Assembly (NCBI RefSeq): GCF_004124325.1
Contig: NZ_QBDT01000001.1
Span: 1,054,001 to 1,118,000 of the forward strand
Length of the DNA stretch: 64,000 nt
Direction of reading: 5' to 3'
Origin: Streptomyces sp. L2
GTDB taxonomy: Bacteria; Actinomycetota; Actinomycetes; Streptomycetales; Streptomycetaceae
The position numbers were made by a program, and so were the translations under genes. Shown one piece after another: positions 30,350 through 40,088 of the stretch. Below the pieces are notes generated by a model. The model made no database searches. It saw only the letters and a program-made list of their open reading frames with translations, and was not told where the DNA came from. Each line of letters opens with the position of its first letter. Position 1 is the stretch's first letter.

Positions 30350-31819
30350 TCAAAGTCCCTCATGGGACGTCGCGGCGTCCGGAATCGTGCTGCGCCATGG
30401 AATGACCGCGAGGGTGGCTGCCAGGCTGACGATCCCTGCGGTCAGGGCGCTCGCTGTGAGGCCGTCGACGAACGCCTGCCGTGCGCCGGGTAAGGGGGGC
30501 AGTACGGCGGTCGGGGTGGCCGACGAGGCCATGGGGCCCAAGCGGTCGGTGATGACGGTGCTGAGGATGGATCCCTGGACGGCGACGCCGAGGGAGGCTC
30601 CGACCTGGCGGGTGGCGTCGTTGACCGCCGATCCCAGTCCGGCGTGGGAGGGCGGGACCGCGCCCATGACGGTCTCCGTACCGGCGGCCGCAACCAGGCC
30701 GGCGCCCAGCCCAGCGATGACTTCGAAGACGAGCAGATGTCCGTAGCCGGAGTCGGCCCGGGTTTGGGTCAGGACGGCAAACGCGGCGGTGACGAGGAGG
30801 AGTCCGGCCGCGATCGGCGTTCGTTCGCCGTGCCGGGCCAGCAGTCTTGGTGCTGCGAGCGAGCCCGCGGCGAGGGCTGCGGCCAAGGGCAGAGTACGTA
30901 CGCCGGCCTGCCAGGGGGTATAGCCGAGGACTCCTTGGAGGTAGAGGGTGATGACGAAGAGTGCTCCGTACATCGCGAAGGACAGCAGCGTAAGAGAGGT
31001 GGCGCCGCGCACCACGCCGCGCAGCCGCAGCAGGGGCAGCGGCAGCATCGCGTGGTCGTCGCGGCGCTTCTGGTGCGCGACGAACCCGGACAGCAGAGCG
31101 GCGGCCAGGGCAAACCCGGTCAGCACCGGTGTGCTCGTCCATCCCCTTGAGGGGCTTTCGATCACCGCCCAGACCAGCGTGAGCAATCCGCACGCCGACA
31201 TCATCGCGCCCAGGAGGTCGACCCGCTCCTCGCTGCGGCCTCCGGCACGGGGTCCGCTCTTCGGTACGACGAGCGGGGTGAGGAGCAGGGCCACGGCCAC
31301 GATCGGGACGTTCACCCAGAATCCGGCGCGCCAGGAGAAGCCCTCGACGAGAGCGCCGCCGAGGACGGGCCCTGTCATGCCGCCCACGCCGAGGGAGGCG
31401 GCCCAAAGGGCGATCGCCCGGCGGCGTGGAGCGGGGGTGGTGAAGAGGTTGGTGATGATCGACAGGGTGGCGGGCATGAGCAGGGCTGCCCCGGCGCCCA
31501 TGCCGCAGCGCGCGGCGATGATCCAGTCCGGTTCCTCGGTGAGGGCTCCGAGTGCGGAGGTGGTTCCGCAGATCGTCATGCCGATCGCGAAGGCTCGGCG
31601 TCGGCCGATGCGGTCGGTGAGGGCTCCGGCGGTCAGGACGATGCCGCCGAGGACCAGGGCGTAGGCGTCGACGATCCACTGGACTTGGGCCATGGAGGGT
31701 TTCAGGTCGCGGTCCAGGTCGGGTACAGCGACGTTGAGGACGGTCAGGTCCATGCCGAGCAGGAACACGCCGAGGCAGACGACGGCAGCGGCCGTCCAGC
31801 GCTCGTGGTCACGGATCAC
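30350..31819 (-). CDS. MFS drug transporter, DHA2 (14-TM) family
   Basis: A 489-residue multi-pass permease. TM1 WTAAAVVCLGVFLLGMDLTVLNVAVPDL contains the DHA2 motif D1 (LDxTVxNVALP), motif A is GALTDRIGRRRAF, and the antiporter motif C is GVGGMTGPVLGG. It probably exports the cluster product or gives self-resistance. The start is a GTG at 31817-31819 overlapping the thioesterase TGA (GTGA, 31816-31819), so it is translationally coupled to the PKS operon. Leu443 is a TTA codon (30491-30493). Confidence 0.93.
   Translation of the reverse strand: MIRDHERWTAAAVVCLGVFLLGMDLTVLNVAVPDLDRDLKPSMAQVQWIVDAYALVLGGIVLTAGALTDRIGRRRAFAIGMTICGTTSALGALTEEPDWIIAARCGMGAGAALLMPATLSIITNLFTTPAPRRRAIALWAASLGVGGMTGPVLGGALVEGFSWRAGFWVNVPIVAVALLLTPLVVPKSGPRAGGRSEERVDLLGAMMSACGLLTLVWAVIESPSRGWTSTPVLTGFALAAALLSGFVAHQKRRDDHAMLPLPLLRLRGVVRGATSLTLLSFAMYGALFVITLYLQGVLGYTPWQAGVRTLPLAAALAAGSLAAPRLLARHGERTPIAAGLLLVTAAFAVLTQTRADSGYGHLLVFEVIAGLGAGLVAAAGTETVMGAVPPSHAGLGSAVNDATRQVGASLGVAVQGSILSTVITDRLGPMASSATPTAVLPPLPGARQAFVDGLTASALTAGIVSLAATLAVIPWRSTIPDAATSHEGL
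30491..30493 (-). promoter_or_regulatory. TTA codon (bldA-dependent) in the MFS exporter
   Basis: Codon 443 (Leu in VLPPLPGA) is TTA, in frame with the GTG at 31819. Confidence 0.85.
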
Positions 31820-32559
31820 CGGATGGCCCTCTGCAGGTCCTTGGCGAGCTGCTGCACCAGGGCGGGGGCCTGGTGCAGCGGGTAGGTGTGGCGCCCGGCG
31901 AAGAGGTGGGGCGTCGTGGGGGTGGTGAACAGGTCGTTCCAGCCCTCCAGGCTACCGGGCGGAACCAAGGGGTCCGCCTCACCTCCATACAGGGCCAGGC
32001 ATGCCTGCAGGGGCGGTTCGTCGTGGTGGCGGTGGTGCAGTGCGAGGACCAGGTCGGCGAGATGGGGCGTGCACAGGCGGGTCACGGTCATCGGATCTTC
32101 GAGGAGTTCGGTGGGGAGCGGCCCCACCAAGTCGGTGAACCTGTCGAGACCCGACGTCACCAAAGTGGCCAGGAGCCGTTCGAGATCTCGATGGTGGGGT
32201 GCGGGAAGGGAGGACAGAGCGACCAGCGCGGGCTCGCGTCGAGCAGTGCGGCGCAGGCGTCGTGCGGTCTCGTGGGCGAGCAGGGCGCCGAAGCTGTGCC
32301 CGAACAGGGCGAAGGGCCGTGAGTCGGTGGCATCGTCGGTGAGGGTGGCGAGTGCGGCGGTGAGTGCACTCGGGTCGGTCGGTGACGGCTCGTCGCGGCG
32401 GTTGCCTCGGCCGGGCAGCGCGAAGGAGTACGGCTCGACGGTGGCCGGCAGCAGGTCGGCCCAGGGCTGGTAGAAATCCGGGCCCGAACCGCCGGGCGGC
32501 AGGCAGTACAACCGTACGGCTGCCCGTGGGCGGTGGGCGAGGCGGACAAGTGTGGGCAT
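31816..32559 (-). CDS. Type II thioesterase
   Basis: A 247-residue alpha/beta hydrolase of the proofreading thioesterase class found in PKS/NRPS clusters. Motifs: YCLPPGGSGPDFYQPWADLL, the nucleophile elbow GHSFGA (Ser89), the Asp in LYGGEADPLVP and the His in GRHTYPLHQ. It starts 24 bp after the PKS stop; GAGGA before the ATG at 32559 favours it over the in-frame ATG at 32574. It clears stalled acyl chains and may also release the product, since the PKS has no thioesterase domain of its own. Confidence 0.92.
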   Translation of the reverse strand: MPTLVRLAHRPRAAVRLYCLPPGGSGPDFYQPWADLLPATVEPYSFALPGRGNRRDEPSPTDPSALTAALATLTDDATDSRPFALFGHSFGALLAHETARRLRRTARREPALVALSSLPAPHHRDLERLLATLVTSGLDRFTDLVGPLPTELLEDPMTVTRLCTPHLADLVLALHHRHHDEPPLQACLALYGGEADPLVPPGSLEGWNDLFTTPTTPHLFAGRHTYPLHQAPALVQQLAKDLQRAIR

Positions 32560-32582
32560 GGGGGCGGTCCTCATCGGCGTGT

Positions 32583-35500
32583 TCAGCGGGTGGCGTCGAG
32601 GAGGCCGAGTACGCGCTGGGCGAGCGCGGCGAGGTTCGGCAGTCCGGCGAGTTCCATGGTGGGTAGTTCGCAGCCGAGCCGTTGCTGCAGCAGGGTGGCG
32701 AGTTCGGCTGCCAGTAGGGAGTCCACGCCCAGCTGGTCCAGGCGGCGGGTCCGGTCGACGCGGTCGGGCGTGGTCTGCAGGACGTGGGCGAGGAGATCGG
32801 CCAGGACGTCCTGGACGAGTACGGCCGCGTCGTCGGGCGTGGCCTGCTCCAGCACGTGGCGCAGGCGCTCCGCTCCGTCGGTGTGCTCGGCCGGGGGCAG
32901 CAGTTCGGCCGTACGTGGTGCGGTGAGGATGTGCAGGAAGCGCTGCAGCTTTCCCCAGTTGAGATGCCCCACGGTGACCGTGGTGGCATCGGGGTCTGTG
33001 AGGAGCTGCTCGAAGACGGCGAGTGCGTCGGCGGTGGCGAGTCCTTCGATGCCCAGTGCCGTCATCTCGCCGTTGCGTTCGGTGCGATGCACGTAGCCGT
33101 TGTCGGCGATCACGCCCCACTGCACGGCGAGGGCGGGCAGTCCGGCCCGGCGTCGGTCGCGTACGAGGGCTTCGAGGGCGAGGTTGGCGGCTGCGTACGA
33201 CGACTGCGCGAGATTGCCGACCACGGCGGCGGCCGAGCTGTAGACGACGAAGAAGTCGAGCGAGCGGTCACGAGTCAGTTCGTCCAGCACGTGCCCGGCC
33301 GTCATCTTGGGAGCCAGAACGGCGCGTACCCGGTCGTCGTCCAGTTCTTGGAGCGGGGCGTCGTCGAGCACCATCGCGGCGTGGACGACTCCAGCCAGGC
33401 GCCGCCCTTCGGCGTCGAGGTCGTGGATGATGCGGCGCACAGCGTCCGGGTCGGCCGCGTCGGCGCCATACGCACTGACTCGCACGCCGAGCGCGGCGAG
33501 GTCGGAGGTCAGTTCGGCAGCGCCGGGTGTGTGCGCGCCACGACGGCCGATCAAGGTCAGATGACGGGCCCCTCGGGCGGCCAGGTGGCGGGCGGTGGCG
33601 GCGCCGAAGCCGCCCAGCCCCCCGGTGATCAGGTAGCTGGCGTCGGGATCCAGGACGAGGGGAACTGCGGCGGGGCGGACGGGCACGGATTCGTCGGCGT
33701 CGAAGTGGACGACGATCTTCCCGATGTGCCGCGAGTGCTGCATGGCGACGAACGCCTCGCGGATCCGGGCGGCCGGGTAGATGCGATGGGGCAACGGACG
33801 GTAGGCGCCCGAGTGGACGGCCCGAGTGATCGACGCAAGATGAGCGTCGGCCAGCGGGGAAGTGTCGGTGAGCAGGGCGGCAACGTCCACCCCGTAGAAG
33901 GAGAGGTTGTCGCGGAAGGGTGCCAGGGCGAGAGAGTTGTCGGCGAGGAAGTCGCGCTTGCCGAGCTCCACGAACCGGCCGTGAGGTGCCAGGACGCGTA
34001 CGCTGCGCGCCATCGCCTCGCCGGCCAGGGAGTTGAGGACGACATCCACGCCCCGGCCCCGGGTGATCGTGTCGACCTCGTCGGCGAAGCGCAGGGTGCG
34101 CGAGTCGAGGACGTGCTCAATGCCGAGGAGCCGCAGCAAGTCGCGCTTGGCGGGGCTGCCGGCGGTGGCGATGACCTGGGCGCCGATGTGCTGGGCGTAC
34201 TGCAGGGCGGCGAGGCCCACGCCGCCGGCCGCGCCGTGCACAAGCACTGTTTCGCCGGGTTGCAGGCGGGCCAGGTGGCCCAGGGCGTGCTGGACGGTCA
34301 GGAAGACGGTCGGGATCGTGGCGGCTTCGGTGAAGTCCATGCCGTCCGGGAGCGGGATCGCCCGGTCTGCGCGGGTCCGGGCGTGTGAGCCGTAGCAGCC
34401 GATGGCCAGGCAGGCGACCCTGGCACCGACGCTGATGTGTTCGACGCCGGCACCGACGGCGACGACCGTGCCCGCGCATTCCAGACCGATCGGTTCCGCA
34501 TCGAGTCCGCGCGGGGCCACGGGCGGTGGCACAAGGCTGGTCGCGGTCATGATGTCGCGGTAGTTGAGAGCGGCGGCCGCGACCTCGACCACGATCTCAC
34601 CCTGTGCCGGCCGGGGCATCTGGGCCGGACGCCAGCCGAGCCGGTAGCGCAGACCAGGATCGTCCAGGGTCAGGGTGTATGAGGCGCCAGCTCCTGAGAT
34701 CCCTGTCGCCGGATCGGGCACCGGGTGCGAGGCGTGGGGGCGAAGCCGCGTCACGAACCGGCCCTGGTGGGTCAACAGCACCTCGTCGTCGGCCGGACGG
34801 GCCGTCAGCTCCTCGGTGAGCCTGTCCTCGGCTCCGGCGGCCAGAGCGATGCGCCGGACGGTCAGCCGTGGCTGCTCGTTTGCCAGACTGCGGGCCGCTC
34901 CCCACGCGGCCACGGCGGCGGACGGCGGGATGTCCTGGGCTCCGCACACCACGAGCCACACGGTGATCGCGCGGTCCTCCGGCAGTCGCCGGGTGGCTGT
35001 GGCCAGGGCTCGCAGCACGGCCAGGTGGCGAACGGCAGTCTCGGTGGCGGAAGCCGCGCCGACTCCGCTCTGCTCGGCCAGCAGGATCACGTCGTCGGTC
35101 TCCGCGAGGAGTTCCGACCATCGCTGCGCGGTCTCACTGGCGGGCTGTGCATCGACACCCAGGGCCGTGGCAGCCGCCAGCGTGAGCGGCCCACCGGTCA
35201 GATCGGCCACCACGGGAGGGTGTGCGAAACGCGGATCAGGCACTGCGGTCGTCGGCGAGGGGCGAGTGGCCCTGGCGGTGAGGATGACGGAGTGGTGGTC
35301 ATATGCGGGCTGTGTGGCATCGCCGGGTTGCACCGTGCCCGCGAATCCGCACTCTTCCAGCAGTCCGGGCCATTGCTCGCGTGCCAGCAGCGGTCCGTTC
35401 GGACGCAGGGCGGTGTCCTCGGCGCTCCAGAAGGAGTCCAGCAGGCCGAACACCGGTGTGAGCGCGGCCGGGTCGTGGCTCTCCAAGGCAAGCAGCTGTC

Positions 35501-38500
35501 CGCCGTCGGCCAGCAGGTCGCCGATCCGGCGCAGGGTGCGTCGCAGATCCCGCGTGGCGTGCAGCACGTTGGCGGCGATGACGAGGTCGTACGACGCGGG
35601 GGTGAAGCCTTGGGCGGCCGGGTCGGCGTCGAGGTCGAGACAGCGGTAGTGGACGAAGTCATGGTCGGTGAAACGCTCCTTGGCCGCAGGGAAGAAGGCC
35701 GAGGACACATCGGTGTAGGTGTAGTGGGTGCGCTCTGGTGGCAGATGCGGCAGGAGCGCCGCTGTCAGTCCGCCGGTTCCGGCGCCGACCTCCAACACGC
35801 GTAGTGGCCGACGCTCGGGCCAGGCGGCGACAGCTGCCTGGAGCAGGAGACGGGCGGTGCGGTACTGGTGGTGCATCACGGGCGTGCTGTCGTAGAAGCG
35901 CGCGGCGAGGGAGTCCGGTTCGGCGAACAGCAGCGCGAGAGGATCGGTCCGCCCGCGCAGCACGTCCGCCATATGCAGCCCGCAGACGCCATAGGTCTGC
36001 GCGGCGGTGGCCTCGCCCGGGAAGGCCAGGAGGACATCTCTGAAGAGCCGGTGCGGCTGAGGTTCCTCGGCCAGGCGCCACCGGCCGTCCTCGTGGGCAG
36101 TGAAGACGCCCTGATCCACGGCGTTCTCGAACAGGGCGGTCAGCAGCTTGCGGTGCCGGGGCCGCACACCGGCCGCAAGCAGGTCGTCCAGGGTGAACTC
36201 ATTCGCCTCTGGCAGGAGTTCGGCTACGGCTGCTGCCGTCAGGTGTGCGTTCAGGTGCAGGCCCCGGGCGCGAGCGCTGTCGTACGGGTGTGCCCGCCAC
36301 CTTTGGACGGCCTGCGACAGTTCCGCTGCGCAGGCAGCGAGAGTGACTGCGGGCGAGGGCCAGGGCGAGGCGGCGGCGGGCGTGGGCAGGGGGGCGGCGC
36401 GCAGGACCTCTGAGAGCTGCTGGGGCGCGCGGGCGCGTGCCGCGTCGAAGCGGCGCAGTCGGCACCCGAGCGCTTCCAGGGCCACGGTCCCGTCATCGGC
36501 CATGACGGTCATGTCCCAGGCGGCCTCGCGTGCGGTGCGGGCACGCAGGCGCACATGGATCAGACCGGTTCGGGGAAGCGGCTGCCAGGAACGCACGGTG
36601 TCGATGCCGACGGGCAGGTAGGCGGCCGGTGTGCCCTCAAGATCACCCGGCTGGTCGGTGACCGCGGCGAGCAGCGGCAGGCCCGCCTGGAGCGCGCCGT
36701 CGAGAAGAGTCGGGTGCGCGAGGGGAGCGTCGGCGAGGTCGACGGTGGCGGCGTAGGAGGCGAGCACCTCACGGCCGTCGCCGGCGTCGGTGCGCAGGCC
36801 GGTCAGGGTACGGAACGCGGGACCGTAGGGCAGTCCGGCGCGGGCACAGAGCGCATAGTGGTCGGCCGCGCTCATCTCGCGGGGCAGACGGGCGCGCAGC
36901 GCCTGCAGGTCGGCGCCGGGCGGGCACGCGCGCAGCAGCTCACGCACTCTGCCGCGGGCGTGCTCGATCCACGTGCCCCCACGGCCGTCGCGACTGGAGA
37001 CGGTGAAGGCGCCGTCTCGCTCCAGTGCGGTGTGGACGGACACGGTTCGGTCCTCGTCGTCGCCCGGCAGGCTCAGCGCACGGCTGATCGAGATGTCGTG
37101 CGCCTCGACGGGTGCGTCGTGTACGGCTTGGCCGAGCGCCAGGGCCATGTCCACGTAGCCGGCCGCCGGTACCACGACCGTCTCGCCGACCAGGTGGTCG
37201 GACAGCCAGCCCCGCGCGCCGGAGGAGAGCTCCTGCTGCCAGGCGGGCCGCGCGCCGGGCAGACGTGCGCCGAGCAGCGCGTGGGGCGGCCTTGTCGGCT
37301 CGCCTTCGTCCTCGGCCGGGGTCTCCAGCCACCATCCGGGAGCGCCGTTCCAGTGGCGTTCGCGCTGCCATGGGTAGGCGGGCAGGTCGACCACCCGTCC
37401 CGGTTTCGGGAAGGGGACGCTCCAGTCGGTCTCGGCTCCGTACGCCAGCAGCTGCGCGACGGCGGCATCGAGCGCGCCGGGGCCGGAGGCGGTGCGCGTG
37501 AGCGTGCCGATGACGGCGACGGGTCGTCCGGCATCCGTCGTGGCACGCCGCAGATACGCGCCGAGCACCGGGTGTGGGCCGATCTCCACCAGGACATCGC
37601 AGCCGGTCTCGTTGACGAGGACGTCCACCGCTTCCGCGAACCGCACCGGTTCACGGACGTTGCGCCACCAGTACTCGGCGTCCAGCGCCGCGTCACCGTT
37701 GAGCCGCCCGGTGACCGCGGAGACCAGGGGGATGCGGGCGGGCCGCGTCGGCAGCCCGGACAGCGTGGCCGCGAGGGGCCCGCGCAGCTCGTCCATGGCC
37801 GGGCTGTGGAAGGCGTAGTCCAGCCCGAGATCGCGGAAGAACACATTGCGCTCGCCGAGTTCTTCGCCGAGTTTCGCGAGCGCATCGGCGTCCCCGGCGA
37901 CGGTCACGTCACGGACGCTGTTGATCCCGGCGACGACCAATCGCTTCGCCTGGCCGATCTCGAAGATCAGCTTCTCGGCGTCCGAGGAGCTGAGCCCGAC
38001 GGCGGCCATCCTCCCGCATCCGGCGGTCGCGCCCTGGGCCCGGCTGCGTGCGGCGATCACCCGGCAGGCGGCCGCACGGTCCAGGGCTCCCGCGCAGTAG
38101 GCGGCTGCGACCTCGCCCACGCTGTGCCCGCACACCGCGCTAGGGGCGAACCCGCGTGCCGTGAGCGCCGCGACCAGCCCGGCCTGCAGGGCGAACAACA
38201 TCGGCTGGGCGATCTCGGTCCGCTGCCACACCTCTTCCCCCCGCGGTGTGGTCATCTCCTCCTTGACCGACCAGCCGAGCAGGGGTCGCAACGCCTCATC
38301 GATCGCCTCCACCTCAGCTGTGAAGGAGGCGTCGGCATCGAGGAGTTCTGCTCCCATGCCGGCCCACTGGGAGCCGTTACCACTGAAGACGAATCCGGTA
38401 CGGCCGCCCTCCACACCAACCCCACGAGCTGCGCCCGGCGCGGGCTCACCTCGTGCCACCCGCCGCAACGACCGAGCCGCCGCCGACGGATCGTCGCCCA

Positions 38501-40088
38501 GCAGCGCGACGCGATGCTCGTACCGGGCCTGACGTCGGCACGACGTGTAGGCCGTGTCGTAGAAAGCCTCCGTGACCAGCCCCTCCAGGTGCTCGGCCCA
38601 ATGAACGGCGGCGGCCTCCAGCGCCTGGGGTGTACGGGCCGACACCACCAGCGGGAGCGGGCCTCGGCGGCCGGAATGCGACCGGCCGCGCGGAAGGCCG
38701 CCAGCGCTGTCCGAGCCGGACCGGTCGCGTGTCTCCGGGGCGGAGGTGAGCACCACGTGGGCGTTGGCCCCGCCGAACCCGAAAGAGTTCACCCCGACCA
38801 CGAAGTGCTGCCCTGGCAGGTCACGAGGTTCAGCCACCGGATCCAGACCGAGCCCCGCAAAGTCGATCCGTGAACTCAGGGGAGCCGTGTGCAGCGTCGC
38901 GGGAATCCGCCGCTCCCTCAGCACCAGCAGCGCCTTGAGCAGGCCGGGGACTCCGGCCGCCGCTTCAAGGTGCCCCAGGTTCGACTTCACGGATCCGATC
39001 GGCAGCGGCGCCCCCGCCGTGCGGCGTCGCCCGAGCACCTCACCCAGCGCCGTGCACTCCACCGGATCACCGGCCTGGGTACCGGTGCCGTGCGCCTCGA
39101 CATATGCGACCTCGGCCGCACTGATGCCCGCCTCGGCGTACACCCTCTCCAGCAGTGCGGCCTGGCTGCGCGCGCTCGGTAGGGCCAGCCCCACCGTACG
39201 GCCGTCCGCATTGACGCCGCTGCCGCGGATCACCCCATGGATCCGGTCACCGTCCGCCAACGCAGCCGCCAACGGCTTGAGTACGAGCACACCGGCACCC
39301 TCAGACCGCACAAAACCGTCCGCGTGCTCGGAGAACACGTGGCACCGCCCGGTGGGCGAGAGCATCGATGCCTGAGCGAATCCCACGCTCTCCCAGGGGT
39401 TGAGCAGCACGTTGACACCGCCAGTGAGCGCGAGCGCGCTGCGCCCGGAACGTACCTCCTGGCATGCCTGGTGCACGGCGGTCAGCGTCGACGAGCATGC
39501 CGTGTCGACCGCGAATGAAGCACCATGAAGGTCGAAGAAGTACGACACCCGGTTCGCGGTGTTGCAGGACGCCATACCGCTCATGGAATAGGCGTTAGTG
39601 GTGCGTGGCCGCCGCTGCTGCAGATCGCCGTACCCGTGCGAGGACACCCCGATGATCACCGCCGTGTCACTGCCGGCCAGCGCCGACGGGTCGATACCCG
39701 CATCGCCGAACGCCTCGACGGCGCACTCCAGAAGCAGCCGGTGCTGCGGGTCCATCACGGATGCCTCCTTCGGCGAGATACCGAAGAACTCCGCGTCGAA
39801 TGTGGCCACGTCGTCCAGGAAGCCGCCCGCAGACGTGTACATGCGGCCGGGACGAGGACGTCCGTCGGCCGACACGAAGCGCGTCACGTCGAACCGGTCG
39901 CCTGGCACCTCGCCGATCAGATCCCGTCTCTCGGCCAGCGCCGCCCACAACCCCTCCAGCGATCGGATTGCTCCGGGCAGCCGGATTCCCACACCCACCA
40001 CCGCGACGTCGCCGTCACGGGCCTCGGTGTGCCCGAGCGGGGCAGGACTGGTCGGGGGCACGGCGTGTGCTGCGGAAGCATCGGACAT
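32583..40088 (-). CDS. Highly reducing type I polyketide synthase, single module KS-AT-DH-cMT-ER-KR-ACP
   Basis: A 2501-residue PKS. KS about 26-450 (Cys198 in VDTACSST, His333 in EAHGTGT, His373 in KSNLGH). AT about 560-900 (FVFSGNGSQWAGMG, Ser656 in GHSVGE, YAFH 758-761, closer to malonyl- than methylmalonyl-type). DH about 935-1215 (His965 and Pro974, the usual Gly replaced by Glu; Asp1130 in HPTLLDGALQ). C-methyltransferase about 1290-1600 (LEVGAGTGG). ER about 1810-2130 (LVHGAAGGVGLAALQYA). KR about 2150-2400 (TGGLGGFGAA, SSAAAVVGN, SSYAAAN). ACP about 2420-2500 (LGVDSLL, Ser2457). The order and presence of cMT and ER mimic fungal HR-PKSs and suggest iterative use. The ATG at 40086-40088 precedes the KS; an in-frame upstream GTG near 40118 is possible. 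Confidence 0.93.
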   Translation of the reverse strand: MSDASAAHAVPPTSPAPLGHTEARDGDVAVVGVGIRLPGAIRSLEGLWAALAERRDLIGEVPGDRFDVTRFVSADGRPRPGRMYTSAGGFLDDVATFDAEFFGISPKEASVMDPQHRLLLECAVEAFGDAGIDPSALAGSDTAVIIGVSSHGYGDLQQRRPRTTNAYSMSGMASCNTANRVSYFFDLHGASFAVDTACSSTLTAVHQACQEVRSGRSALALTGGVNVLLNPWESVGFAQASMLSPTGRCHVFSEHADGFVRSEGAGVLVLKPLAAALADGDRIHGVIRGSGVNADGRTVGLALPSARSQAALLERVYAEAGISAAEVAYVEAHGTGTQAGDPVECTALGEVLGRRRTAGAPLPIGSVKSNLGHLEAAAGVPGLLKALLVLRERRIPATLHTAPLSSRIDFAGLGLDPVAEPRDLPGQHFVVGVNSFGFGGANAHVVLTSAPETRDRSGSDSAGGLPRGRSHSGRRGPLPLVVSARTPQALEAAAVHWAEHLEGLVTEAFYDTAYTSCRRQARYEHRVALLGDDPSAAARSLRRVARGEPAPGAARGVGVEGGRTGFVFSGNGSQWAGMGAELLDADASFTAEVEAIDEALRPLLGWSVKEEMTTPRGEEVWQRTEIAQPMLFALQAGLVAALTARGFAPSAVCGHSVGEVAAAYCAGALDRAAACRVIAARSRAQGATAGCGRMAAVGLSSSDAEKLIFEIGQAKRLVVAGINSVRDVTVAGDADALAKLGEELGERNVFFRDLGLDYAFHSPAMDELRGPLAATLSGLPTRPARIPLVSAVTGRLNGDAALDAEYWWRNVREPVRFAEAVDVLVNETGCDVLVEIGPHPVLGAYLRRATTDAGRPVAVIGTLTRTASGPGALDAAVAQLLAYGAETDWSVPFPKPGRVVDLPAYPWQRERHWNGAPGWWLETPAEDEGEPTRPPHALLGARLPGARPAWQQELSSGARGWLSDHLVGETVVVPAAGYVDMALALGQAVHDAPVEAHDISISRALSLPGDDEDRTVSVHTALERDGAFTVSSRDGRGGTWIEHARGRVRELLRACPPGADLQALRARLPREMSAADHYALCARAGLPYGPAFRTLTGLRTDAGDGREVLASYAATVDLADAPLAHPTLLDGALQAGLPLLAAVTDQPGDLEGTPAAYLPVGIDTVRSWQPLPRTGLIHVRLRARTAREAAWDMTVMADDGTVALEALGCRLRRFDAARARAPQQLSEVLRAAPLPTPAAASPWPSPAVTLAACAAELSQAVQRWRAHPYDSARARGLHLNAHLTAAAVAELLPEANEFTLDDLLAAGVRPRHRKLLTALFENAVDQGVFTAHEDGRWRLAEEPQPHRLFRDVLLAFPGEATAAQTYGVCGLHMADVLRGRTDPLALLFAEPDSLAARFYDSTPVMHHQYRTARLLLQAAVAAWPERRPLRVLEVGAGTGGLTAALLPHLPPERTHYTYTDVSSAFFPAAKERFTDHDFVHYRCLDLDADPAAQGFTPASYDLVIAANVLHATRDLRRTLRRIGDLLADGGQLLALESHDPAALTPVFGLLDSFWSAEDTALRPNGPLLAREQWPGLLEECGFAGTVQPGDATQPAYDHHSVILTARATRPSPTTAVPDPRFAHPPVVADLTGGPLTLAAATALGVDAQPASETAQRWSELLAETDDVILLAEQSGVGAASATETAVRHLAVLRALATATRRLPEDRAITVWLVVCGAQDIPPSAAVAAWGAARSLANEQPRLTVRRIALAAGAEDRLTEELTARPADDEVLLTHQGRFVTRLRPHASHPVPDPATGISGAGASYTLTLDDPGLRYRLGWRPAQMPRPAQGEIVVEVAAAALNYRDIMTATSLVPPPVAPRGLDAEPIGLECAGTVVAVGAGVEHISVGARVACLAIGCYGSHARTRADRAIPLPDGMDFTEAATIPTVFLTVQHALGHLARLQPGETVLVHGAAGGVGLAALQYAQHIGAQVIATAGSPAKRDLLRLLGIEHVLDSRTLRFADEVDTITRGRGVDVVLNSLAGEAMARSVRVLAPHGRFVELGKRDFLADNSLALAPFRDNLSFYGVDVAALLTDTSPLADAHLASITRAVHSGAYRPLPHRIYPAARIREAFVAMQHSRHIGKIVVHFDADESVPVRPAAVPLVLDPDASYLITGGLGGFGAATARHLAARGARHLTLIGRRGAHTPGAAELTSDLAALGVRVSAYGADAADPDAVRRIIHDLDAEGRRLAGVVHAAMVLDDAPLQELDDDRVRAVLAPKMTAGHVLDELTRDRSLDFFVVYSSAAAVVGNLAQSSYAAANLALEALVRDRRRAGLPALAVQWGVIADNGYVHRTERNGEMTALGIEGLATADALAVFEQLLTDPDATTVTVGHLNWGKLQRFLHILTAPRTAELLPPAEHTDGAERLRHVLEQATPDDAAVLVQDVLADLLAHVLQTTPDRVDRTRRLDQLGVDSLLAAELATLLQQRLGCELPTMELAGLPNLAALAQRVLGLLDATR

